Below are positions 1 to 6,644 of a stretch of DNA of 11,037 nucleotides, piece by piece. A program made the position numbers and the translations under genes. The DNA is taken from the NCBI GenBank assembly GCA_050173895.1, contig JBFXKJ010000126.1:1-11037 (forward strand), read 5' to 3'. Below the pieces are notes generated by a model, which did no database searches, was not told where the DNA came from, and worked only from the letters and a program-made list of their open reading frames with translations. Position 1 is the first letter of the stretch. Every line of letters begins with the position of its first letter. This DNA is from JBCFBK01 sp050173895. GTDB taxonomy: Bacteria; Bacteroidota; Bacteroidia; Bacteroidales; Prolixibacteraceae.

Positions 1-1839
1 ATCCCACATGTGCAGGACGATATTACGCATGGTGGGGATGCGGTAAGGCGGGAGTTCCAGTACAAAGGGAGCTGCTTTATTGCGAAATATCGTCTTACTG
101 AAGAGCTGAGACATCAGCAGGGCAATGAATATTCCCGTAAAATAAATCGCAGCAAGAATCAATGCCTTCGCAGCCGGAAAGAATGCAGAAATGAAAAGAA
201 TATACACGGGTAAGCGGGCACTGCACGACATAAAAGGTATAATCATCATTGTCAGCAGACGATCCCCGCGGCTGCGCAAGGCCCGTGTCCCCATTACAGC
301 CGGAACGTTACAGCCGAATCCCATCACCATGGGAATAAAGGATCGTCCGTGCAACCCAAAGAAATGCATGATCTTATCCATAATAAAGGCCGCCCTGGCC
401 ATATAGCCCGAGTCTTCCATAAACGAAATAAAAAGAAACAGGATCAGAATATTGGGAAGAAACACAAGAACGCTCCCGGTCCCGTCAATAATCCCGTTGA
501 TGAGCAGATCGCGGAGCATGCCTTCAGGCATCATTCCGGAAATAACACCGCCAAACCAGTGGATCATCGAGTCAATCCAGACCATGGGATATTCCCCCAG
601 CTTAAATGTTGCAAAGAATGCAAAGCCGATCAGGACCAGAAACACCGGCATTCCCCATAGCGGGTGGGTTAACAAATGGTCGATCTTTTCAGAGCGTGAC
701 TTATCTGAATTCACTTTGGGTTTGTAGGTCTCTTTTAATGCACCGGCTATAAACCCGTATTTGGCATCGATGACGGCGGTTTCACTGTCTTCCCCGAAAA
801 ATGATTCCAGACGCCGGCATTCTTCTTCTGCCGTGTCTTTAATTTCTTCAAAGTTGGAATACCGGGAAAGGGTCGAAAGCACCTGCGGATCATGTTCAAG
901 CAACTTAACCGAAATAAAACGCGACGAGAACTTGTCAGTCACCGGCTTATTTTTCCTTACCTTCGCCCGAATCCTCCGGACCGACTTTTCAATTTCCGTT
1001 CCATAGTTAATGTGAATATGCCGTACGACAGGATCGCGGTCTTCATATACATCGATCACCTTCCGCAGGAGCTCATCAAGCCCTCTTCCTCTGGAGCTTA
1101 CCGTCGGCATAATCGGTATCCCGGCGAGCCTTCCCAGCTTTCCGTGATCGAAGCGATCGCCCTTGTGAAGCATCTCATCATACATGTTGAGGGCACAGAT
1201 AACCTTGATATCCATATCAATGAGTTGAGTGGTCAGATAAAGATTCCGTTCAAGATTGGTCGCATCCAACACATTGAGCACAATATCGGGAGTCTCCCGG
1301 CAGATATAATTGCGAACGTAAATTTCTTCGGGCGAGTACGCAGTAAGTGAATAGGTACCGGGCAAATCAATCAGTTTGAAACGATAGCCAAAGCGGTCAA
1401 AGCCGGCAGTCTTGGCATCGACTGTCACTCCGCTGTAATTGCCCACATGCTCACGTGAGCCCGACAACACATTAAACAGGGTCGTTTTTCCGCAGTTCGG
1501 ATTACCAACCAGGGCAACATGGATTATCCTCCCCCTTTCATTTGCTGAATGCTTCAAATCAGAGAGATCGATAACCCCCTGATACGCAGGTGATGCTTTC
1601 TCAAGCCCGGCTTCCGAAAACGACACCACTTCGATCAGGCTTGCTTCAGACCTTCTGAGGGTGATGTTGTAATCCATGATCCGAAATTCAATGGGTCCCT
1701 TAAAAGGCGTATTTTTGACCACTTTTATTTCCTTGCCCTTTATAAAGCCCATTTCCGTAATTCTCTTCCGGAAAGAACCATGCCCCAGTACTTTGGTAAT
1801 AATGACAACTTCATTATTTTTAACCTCAGAAAGCCTCAC
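1..1839 (-). CDS. feoB: FeoA-FeoB fusion, ferrous iron transporter, N-terminal part
   Basis: Inner-membrane GTP-gated Fe(II) importer; only the first 613 codons are in the window and the frame is still open at the left edge. Residues 1 to about 75 form a FeoA (SH3-like) domain, including KRITEMGFIKG and an LRRSEA segment. The FeoB G domain follows, with G1 GNPNCGKTT at 112-120, G3 DLPG at 158-161, G4 NMYD at 218-221 and a later SSRGRG loop. A helical spacer leads to the membrane gate region, with hydrophobic stretches such as VFLVLIGFAFFATF and the conserved FMEDSGYMARAAF and MGFGCNVPA segments. I chose GTG at 1839: it starts VRLSEV, the usual FeoA beginning, has GGGAA just upstream, and no in-frame ATG lies before it. 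FeoA fused to FeoB is common in Bacteroidota. It is divergent from the 1978 gene. Nothing looks broken in the visible part. Confidence 0.95.
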   Translation of the reverse strand, partial: MRLSEVKNNEVVIITKVLGHGSFRKRITEMGFIKGKEIKVVKNTPFKGPIEFRIMDYNITLRRSEASLIEVVSFSEAGLEKASPAYQGVIDLSDLKHSANERGRIIHVALVGNPNCGKTTLFNVLSGSREHVGNYSGVTVDAKTAGFDRFGYRFKLIDLPGTYSLTAYSPEEIYVRNYICRETPDIVLNVLDATNLERNLYLTTQLIDMDIKVICALNMYDEMLHKGDRFDHGKLGRLAGIPIMPTVSSRGRGLDELLRKVIDVYEDRDPVVRHIHINYGTEIEKSVRRIRAKVRKNKPVTDKFSSRFISVKLLEHDPQVLSTLSRYSNFEEIKDTAEEECRRLESFFGEDSETAVIDAKYGFIAGALKETYKPKVNSDKSRSEKIDHLLTHPLWGMPVFLVLIGFAFFATFKLGEYPMVWIDSMIHWFGGVISGMMPEGMLRDLLINGIIDGTGSVLVFLPNILILFLFISFMEDSGYMARAAFIMDKIMHFFGLHGRSFIPMVMGFGCNVPAVMGTRALRSRGDRLLTMMIIPFMSCSARLPVYILFISAFFPAAKALILAAIYFTGIFIALLMSQLFSKTIFRNKAAPFVLELPPYRIPTMRNIVLHMWD

Positions 1840-1882
1840 TTTTATTTCCCTTTCGCGTGCTGATTGAACAAAAAACAACCGA

Positions 1883-1890
1883 CAAAGATA
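1883..1890 (-). promoter_or_regulatory. putative -7 box of the feoAB promoter
   Basis: On the minus strand these bases read TATCTTTG, an exact match to the Bacteroidota -7 consensus TAnnTTTG. The box lies 43 bases upstream of the GTG start of feoAB. No clear TTTG -33 box at the usual spacing is visible, and I saw no convincing Fur-like palindrome. Confidence 0.5.
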
Positions 1891-1952
1891 TCCAACTTTT
1901 TAAAATAACTTTAAAAAATATAAAAAAGCCTCGTATTCACTGCTCTTTCCTT

Positions 1953-1960
1953 TATCTTTG
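1953..1960 (+). promoter_or_regulatory. putative -7 box for the 247-residue protein gene
   Basis: TATCTTTG matches the Bacteroidota -7 consensus TAnnTTTG exactly and ends 17 bases before the ATG at 1978. That would give a short leader. It is the same octamer as the opposing feoAB box, so this 138-bp gap looks like a divergent promoter region. No clear -33 box is visible. Confidence 0.55.
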
Positions 1961-1977
1961 TACATTCAGAAAGCAAC

Positions 1978-2721
1978 ATGGAAGATAACAACAATTTAAA
2001 AAAAATACAGGAAGCAATCGACTCCCTGCCCGATAATTTCAGTATCCTGGAGGAGAGCATAGATGTTAATCTTCAGATCGAATATTTCGATTTTACCAAA
2101 GACAAACGGAACAATCAAAAAATCGAAGATTTTGCCGCAGCCGAACAGCAATTAAATGACCCGTCTGAAAAACCAGCCAAAAAAAAGCATTTGCTGGTTC
2201 AGCTTGCCGGGCATGATCAGGTGGAAGCATTCAGAATTATCGAGCGGTTTCACAAAAAGTCCAAGGGAAAACTCCGAAAATGGGCTGTGCTCGCCCTTCA
2301 GGAAAGCCGCATGATCCTTCAAAGCTCACTGCTGGGAGAACAACAGGTTTTCATTTCAACGGGACTTGGTGGAAAAGGGAAAAACATCCGCTATTTCATC
2401 GCACTGATGAAAAAGGACCGGCAGACTCCGTTTAGCGAAACCCAGGCCAGGATCATCCGGACCGAATTCCAATACTTTTTGAAGACCAGTGAAGGAGAAC
2501 TCGAGCAGATCCGATTTGAAGACGAGTTTGCTCTCGGTTCATTTCTGTTCCCGCTGAAGAAAAATCTGCAGGATATCTTCCGTTCGTTTATTGAAGAGTG
2601 CAATCAGTATGGTGATTTTTTGCATGAAGATGTCATCATCACCAATGTGAAAACCCTCTCCGTCGATGAAGTCCGGAATTTTCTGAAACAAAATGCCGAC
2701 GAAACAGAGGAGAAGGAGTAG
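1978..2721 (+). CDS. conserved-looking hypothetical protein, 247 residues
   Basis: I do not recognise this family. The protein is soluble, with no signal peptide, membrane segment or Cys-rich motif. The N-terminus (about 1-70) is charged and ends in a Lys-rich linker (SEKPAKKKH). A compact alpha/beta region follows: HLLVQLAGHDQVEAFRII at about 72-89, a helical KWAVLALQESRMILQSSLLG segment, then QQVFISTGLGGKGKNIRYFI at about 122-141, whose glycine-rich loop could be a turn or ligand site. The C-terminus is helical and ends in an acidic tail (DETEEKE). The ATG at 1978 follows a good promoter and is the only sensible start. It runs in the same direction as the thiamine-binding protein gene 98 bases downstream, but shared transcription is uncertain. 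Codon use is like its neighbours, so it is very likely a real gene of unknown role. Confidence 0.8.
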   Translation: MEDNNNLKKIQEAIDSLPDNFSILEESIDVNLQIEYFDFTKDKRNNQKIEDFAAAEQQLNDPSEKPAKKKHLLVQLAGHDQVEAFRIIERFHKKSKGKLRKWAVLALQESRMILQSSLLGEQQVFISTGLGGKGKNIRYFIALMKKDRQTPFSETQARIIRTEFQYFLKTSEGELEQIRFEDEFALGSFLFPLKKNLQDIFRSFIEECNQYGDFLHEDVIITNVKTLSVDEVRNFLKQNADETEEKE

Positions 2722-2782
2722 CGTTTAACAGACCACAGCAGGCTTCGCTTCCACGGCTGCAGCCATCGGAAAAAGGCAGGCT

Positions 2783-2802
2783 GTTGGTTAAAGTTGGTTA
2801 AA
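2783..2802 (+). repeat. tandem 10-bp direct repeat
   Basis: GTTGGTTAAA occurs twice in immediate succession (2783-2792 and 2793-2802). It lies 18 bases upstream of the ATG of the thiamine-binding protein gene. It could be a regulator site or a short slippage duplication. Function unknown. Confidence 0.6.
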
Positions 2803-2819
2803 TCAAGTAAATAAAAAAT

Positions 2820-3119
2820 ATGGAAAAGAAAAAAGTCAATATGGCTGTTCAGGTACTTCCTCAGGCAAAAGGAAGAAACAGTTATGATCTGGTCGATGAA
2901 GCGATCCGCGAAATTGATGCCTCCGGCCTCAGGTATAAGGTTTGTCCGTTCGAGACGGTCGTTGAAGGTGATCTGGATACTTTAATGGCTCTGGTGAAGC
3001 GCATCCATCAAGCCCTTGAAAAAAACGGAACCGAAAAACTCATGACCTATATCAAAATTCAGACTGATTTTCAAAATGATGTGACTATCGATGATAAAAT
3101 GCAAAAATATGAGGAATAA
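2820..3119 (+). CDS. MTH1187/YqgV-family thiamine-binding protein
   Basis: Small cytosolic ferredoxin-like protein of the DUF77/UPF0045 family, known members of which bind thiamine or related pyrimidines. Family features are the first strand MAVQVLPQAKG (8-18), the helix YDLVDEAIREIDASGL, the following strand YKVCPFETVVEGD (39-51, equivalent to the family's PxxTxxEGD motif), and the helix LMALVKRIHQAL. At 99 residues it has the normal family length. The start is ATG 2820; an in-frame ATG at 2841 (residue 8) begins exactly at the first family strand and is an alternative. No TPP riboswitch is recognisable in the 98-bp gap upstream, which instead holds a tandem GTTGGTTAAA repeat. No thiamine synthesis or transport genes are in the window, so its role here is inferred from the family only. 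Confidence 0.85.
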   Translation: MEKKKVNMAVQVLPQAKGRNSYDLVDEAIREIDASGLRYKVCPFETVVEGDLDTLMALVKRIHQALEKNGTEKLMTYIKIQTDFQNDVTIDDKMQKYEE

Positions 3120-3134
3120 AAATCAGATTTTTTA

Positions 3135-3166
3135 TTTGATGATTGTCACATAAAAAACTATATTTG
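3135..3166 (+). promoter_or_regulatory. promoter of the tRNA-Arg gene
   Basis: A -33 box TTTG (3135-3138) and a -7 box TATATTTG (3159-3166, matching TAnnTTTG) are separated by 20 bases, the standard Bacteroidota spacing. The predicted transcript starts about 10 bases before the tRNA 5' end. This is the clearest complete promoter in the window. Confidence 0.7.
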
Positions 3167-3181
3167 CAGCGCTTTTGCACT

Positions 3182-3254
3182 GGCCCCGTAGCTTAATGGA
3201 TAGAGCATCTGACTACGGATCAGAAGGTTGGGGGTTCGAGTCTCTCCGGGGTCA
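3182..3254 (+). tRNA. tRNA-Arg (anticodon ACG)
   Basis: A full cloverleaf folds. The acceptor stem GGCCCCG (3182-3188) pairs with CGGGGTC (3247-3253) with one G-U pair. The D arm is GCTT/GAGC. The anticodon stem TCTGA/TCAGA holds the loop CTACGGA, giving anticodon ACG. The T arm is GGGGG/CTCTC with two G-U pairs and loop TTCGAGT. The discriminator base is A at 3254 and the CCA end is not encoded. ACG (read as ICG after deamination) decodes CGU, CGC and CGA. It has its own promoter and is followed 9 bases later by a strong terminator. Confidence 0.95.
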
Positions 3255-3263
3255 CATTCAGAA

Positions 3264-3300
3264 AAAAGAGCGGCAACTTAAATGAAGTTGCCGCTCTTTT
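3264..3300. terminator. strong bidirectional intrinsic terminator
   Basis: A perfect 16-bp inverted repeat has arms 3264-3279 and 3285-3300 with a 5-base loop. Its core is GAGCGGCAACTT, with A-rich and T-rich flanks on the two sides. It can stop the tRNA transcript on the plus strand and, read on the minus strand, the sulfur operon that ends at 3335. Confidence 0.9.
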
Positions 3301-3334
3301 GTTGTCCCAAAAAGTTTTAAAAGCTCCTTCAGGG

Positions 3335-4378
3335 TCAACCTTGTAATTTAGCGAAATACATAGCAAAAGAACGGTACAAAAAGTGAGTCCATTTTCCAAA
3401 AGGAACAATAATTAAAGCCCATTGCACCAGTACAATCAGATGGAAAAGGTACATCCAGTTGTTTGCTTCCAGCAAGTTTATATCAATAAAAAGGCGTACC
3501 ATGAAGGCAGACAAGCCCATCAGAAGAAGCCAGATCACAAAAAACCAATCCGAAGGCTGCGAATGGACGCTGACTTGTTTACTCTTTTTAATGCGGCTTA
3601 ACACGAAATCGAAAGTAACGGCAAAAATGATAAGGCTTTCGATATATCCCAGCACGATTACAAATATACTTGTGGTGCCAAACCAGTCGAGCGCTACCGT
3701 TGTGAAAAGCAGGGCCAGATATCCGATAACCAGAATAAAATGCTCGAACCAACGGACCTGGTTATCGTCGCAACCCAGCGCCCGTTTTTGGGTAAACATG
3801 TGAATAAACAACTCGCCTGCACTTTTAAAATAAGTCTTCAACGGAACTTTAGTCCCTGGTTTCAGGATCGTCAGATACCACATTCGGATGAGGTTGGGAA
3901 CCAAAATAATCAGAAAAACTGCGCTAACGGCCAGCATTTCGAAATAATGTCCATAGTGCATGGTTACATCGAGGTTAAAGCTGTTGTATGCGCTAAAACC
4001 AATAACCAGCGCTGCCGTCGCGATAAAAGCGAGAATACTGGCGGGAAGCGACTTATAAAGGAGCCCCGACAATCCGGTCCAATCGTACTTCGAAGTAAGC
4101 CAGCGGCGAAGCGACATCATTAATTCGCCTGGATCTGCTGTTTTTGGGCACATCATGCTACATTCGCCACAATAATAACAAAGCCAGGGCTTTAACGACG
4201 ATTTAATTTCATCCTCCAGTCCCAGCACGCTGTACCGTACCATCTCGCGGGGAAATGAGCTCTCTTCGGTTGAGAGGGAACAAACAGCCGTGCAGTTTCC
4301 ACAATTGTAACAGGCATTAAAATCGAATGCCCCATATTTTTTCAGTTCTTTTGAAAATTCAGGATTTATCTTAGCCAT
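3335..4378 (-). CDS. qmoC: QmoC-like membrane subunit (HdrC domain fused to cytochrome b)
   Basis: Likely the quinone-reactive membrane anchor of the Qmo-like complex. The N-terminus is an HdrC-type domain with two four-Cys [4Fe-4S] motifs, C23/C26/C29/C33 and C67/C70/C73/C77 (CYYCGECSMMCP). About six membrane helices follow (near 112-132, 146-168, 210-232, 236-260, 277-298 and 307-327), as in NarI/DsrM-type cytochrome b. Candidate heme b ligands in or near the helices are H141, H144, H213, H313 and H332; the C-terminal PFGKWTHFLYR is typical of the family. At 347 residues it is close to QmoC length, and the HdrC-cytochrome fusion is the QmoC hallmark. Its ATG overlaps the stop of the winged-helix gene by one base (TAATG), so translation is probably coupled. 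Last gene of the operon. DsrM/DsrK-like or HdrE-like partners are the alternative, but the two HdrA-type genes upstream favour QmoC. Confidence 0.9.
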   Translation of the reverse strand: MAKINPEFSKELKKYGAFDFNACYNCGNCTAVCSLSTEESSFPREMVRYSVLGLEDEIKSSLKPWLCYYCGECSMMCPKTADPGELMMSLRRWLTSKYDWTGLSGLLYKSLPASILAFIATAALVIGFSAYNSFNLDVTMHYGHYFEMLAVSAVFLIILVPNLIRMWYLTILKPGTKVPLKTYFKSAGELFIHMFTQKRALGCDDNQVRWFEHFILVIGYLALLFTTVALDWFGTTSIFVIVLGYIESLIIFAVTFDFVLSRIKKSKQVSVHSQPSDWFFVIWLLLMGLSAFMVRLFIDINLLEANNWMYLFHLIVLVQWALIIVPFGKWTHFLYRSFAMYFAKLQG

Positions 4379-4677
4379 TACGCTTTTATTTTATAATAAA
4401 AATAGGCATCGTCATCATCAATCTCACCGGTTTCTACAAAGCCAAACTTAAGCAGTGACATCAGGTAAAACATGACCTCGCTGGCCGGTAGCTTCAACTT
4501 TCCTGCCAGTTGCGGAACGGTCATATCTTCTTCTTTCAGCGCTGCCAGAATCGCTTTCTTCATTTGATTGAATTTTTTCAGGTTTTCTTTCACTACAGGC
4601 GAAACTTCCCGTTTTTCCCGGAGGTATTTTGCTGTTTTTCCTTTTTCAACTTCCATGTTCAACATTTTACTATTCAT
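4378..4677 (-). CDS. small winged-helix protein inside the qmo-like operon
   Basis: A 99-residue protein between the qmoB-like and qmoC-like genes. The basic N-terminus (1-35) is probably flexible. Residues about 37-82 read as a winged helix-turn-helix: helix KKAILAALKEE, MTVPQLAGKLKLPASEVMF (52-70) as the HTH, then YLMSLLKFGFVET, followed by an acidic DDDD turn and a final beta strand (AYFYYKIKA). The layout resembles ArsR/MarR-type or archaeal-type wHTH domains. It has no cysteines, so it is not an obvious metal or persulfide sensor. It starts 35 bases after qmoB, and its stop overlaps the qmoC start by one base. The start could be Met1, Met5 or Met8. Its role is unknown: it may be a local regulator or, given its position between subunit genes, a protein-binding accessory. 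The gene is clear, its job is not. Confidence 0.85.
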   Translation of the reverse strand: MNSKMLNMEVEKGKTAKYLREKREVSPVVKENLKKFNQMKKAILAALKEEDMTVPQLAGKLKLPASEVMFYLMSLLKFGFVETGEIDDDDAYFYYKIKA

Positions 4678-4712
4678 CCGAACAATTCATTACAATAAAT
4701 TCAAACTCAACA

Positions 4713-6644
4713 TCAGCCCTGCGCCAATGCGTCTATCATACTTTCAATTTCGCTGTTCGAATAGGCGATCAGGTCGATGGCGTCGGTTGGACAAACCGGG
4801 AGGCACATACCGCAACCTTTACAAACCGAATTGTTAATGGAGGCAATTTCTTTCCCATCAACCTGCACCATTCTTATTGCGTCGTATGGGCATGCTTCTG
4901 AGCAGGCGTTGCACCAGTTACATTTGTCCTTATCGATTTCGGCCACGATAGGCTCCAGGTCGAGCTGGCCTTTGCTGATGTAGGAATATGATTTTGCGGC
5001 TGCCGACAAGGCGGAGTTAACCGACTCCATTACATTTTTTGGCCCCTGGCATGTTCCGGCAATGGTAATCCCGTCAATAACCGTCTCTACCGGGCGAAGT
5101 TTCATATGTATTTCGTTGAAAAACTTGTCGCGTCCCTTGGGAAGTTTAAACAGGTTTCCCACAGAATTATCAGCACGAGGCACCATCCCTGTAACCAAAA
5201 CAACCAAATCGGCCTCTACTTCAATTTCTTTATTGTTTGTCAGAATATCGTTTATCCTGACAATGGTTTTATTTCCTTCCCTGCTTACCACGGGAAGCGC
5301 ATCTTCATAAGACTGGAGATAAATGTCGCCCATCTTTGACGATTCGGAATACAAAGCTTCCTGCTTCCCATAAGTGCGGATACCCCGGTTAAAATGGTAG
5401 TTCTGAATATCGCCGAATTTCTTTTTGGCATGAATGGCTGCATGAATGGTAGACGTACAGCAATAACGCGAACAATATTTATTCTCCCCTTCGGGCTGCC
5501 GGCTTCCGACACAATAAATATAGGCGATATTCCTGATCTCCTTTCCTTTGTATATCAATTTTTTATCGCTGAAGGCAACGATCCGTTTAAACTGAGGCAG
5601 TGTAACCACGTTATCGATTAATTCGTAGCCAAACTCGCCTTCTTCAGGCATATAAGGATCGAATCCGGTAGCCATTAGAACAGAACCCACGTGGATGTTC
5701 ACCGTCTCTTCCTGTTGGGTGAAATCGACACTCTTACAAACTTTCTCACATTCACCACAGCGGGTGCAATTTTCAATATCGATAACCGGTAATTGCGGGT
5801 TTTCTCCCGGATAGTTGTTGTAGATTGCTTTCCGTGCAGTGATATTAAAATTAAACGCGTCGGAAACAGCAACAGGACAAGCTTCGATAGCCTTTTTCAG
5901 GTTTTCCGGATCGCAATTTTCCCTGATGTAACGGGGCTTAACTTTTACTTTCAAATGAAAATCACCGATACTTCCCGACGAGTGGATTACTTCAGCATTG
6001 GTGAATATGGTAATGTTTTTGCGCTCCCTTATTGTTTTGTAAAGACGGGTGCCCAGGTCTTTCCCGGTTTCATTGGAAGTAAAAAGCACGTCCCACTGGG
6101 CAATACGTCCGCCGGTATAAGGTTCCCGTTCAATCAGATACACCGGACAATTCATGTTTGAAAGTTCAATGGCTGCGCGCATACCGGCAACACCGCCGCC
6201 AATAACCGCCACCGCTTTTTCCGAAGGAATATTAATTGGTTCGAGCGACTCGGCAAAACGTACTTTGGCAATGGCTGCCTTTACCAAATGAATTGCTTTT
6301 TCGGTTGCGCCAGCTTTATCGTCGGAATGGGCCCAGGATGCCTGTTCGCGGATGTTGGCATGTACATAATTGTACTTGTTTAAGCCTGCGCGTTCTGTAA
6401 CTGCCCTAAAAGTAACCAGGTGTAGCTTTGGTGAGCACGAAGCTACTACCACGCCATCAAGGTCATTGCTTTTGATGTCATTCACCATTTCCTTCTGATT
6501 GGAATCGGCACAGGCAAACATGGTTGTTTTTGCCAGGTAGATTCCATCTTCATTTTCAATTTCTTTCCTGACCTTTTCAACATCAACATAATCGGAGATG
6601 TTGCCTCCGCAATGGCAAATATATACGCCTATTTTTTTCTTCAT
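4713..6644 (-). CDS. qmoB: QmoB-like, full-length HdrA-family flavoprotein
   Basis: A 643-residue HdrA-family flavin/iron-sulfur electron-transfer subunit. The N-terminal HdrA domain begins IGVYICHCGGNI (5-16). A thioredoxin-reductase-like FAD domain carries VIGGGVAG (147-154). An inserted ferredoxin-like region follows, whose first site keeps only C244 and C256 while the second is intact (C293/C296/C299/C303). Next comes the HdrA motif YCVGSR with CSRYCC (about 377-396), then a C-terminal two-cluster ferredoxin domain (C575/C578/C581/C585 and C608/C611/C614/C618). Known QmoB proteins are HdrA-like and carry an MvhD-type domain at the C-terminus. Here that domain is absent and is instead encoded by a separate gene upstream. 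The ATG overlaps the qmoA stop as ATGA, so translation is probably coupled. It could equally be named HdrA; the QmoB name rests on the tandem HdrA pair followed by QmoC. Confidence 0.9.
   Translation of the reverse strand: MKKKIGVYICHCGGNISDYVDVEKVRKEIENEDGIYLAKTTMFACADSNQKEMVNDIKSNDLDGVVVASCSPKLHLVTFRAVTERAGLNKYNYVHANIREQASWAHSDDKAGATEKAIHLVKAAIAKVRFAESLEPINIPSEKAVAVIGGGVAGMRAAIELSNMNCPVYLIEREPYTGGRIAQWDVLFTSNETGKDLGTRLYKTIRERKNITIFTNAEVIHSSGSIGDFHLKVKVKPRYIRENCDPENLKKAIEACPVAVSDAFNFNITARKAIYNNYPGENPQLPVIDIENCTRCGECEKVCKSVDFTQQEETVNIHVGSVLMATGFDPYMPEEGEFGYELIDNVVTLPQFKRIVAFSDKKLIYKGKEIRNIAYIYCVGSRQPEGENKYCSRYCCTSTIHAAIHAKKKFGDIQNYHFNRGIRTYGKQEALYSESSKMGDIYLQSYEDALPVVSREGNKTIVRINDILTNNKEIEVEADLVVLVTGMVPRADNSVGNLFKLPKGRDKFFNEIHMKLRPVETVIDGITIAGTCQGPKNVMESVNSALSAAAKSYSYISKGQLDLEPIVAEIDKDKCNWCNACSEACPYDAIRMVQVDGKEIASINNSVCKGCGMCLPVCPTDAIDLIAYSNSEIESMIDALAQG

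Noticed and set aside
892..1350. 152-codon plus-strand open frame in the first 2 kb
   Set aside because: Antisense shadow of feoAB, whose minus-strand frame carries all the G motifs.
2722..2819. TPP riboswitch before the thiamine-binding gene
   Set aside because: The gap is too short and lacks the conserved riboswitch core segments.
3740..4123. 127-codon plus-strand open frame
   Set aside because: Shadow of qmoC; the opposite strand encodes membrane helices and Cys motifs.
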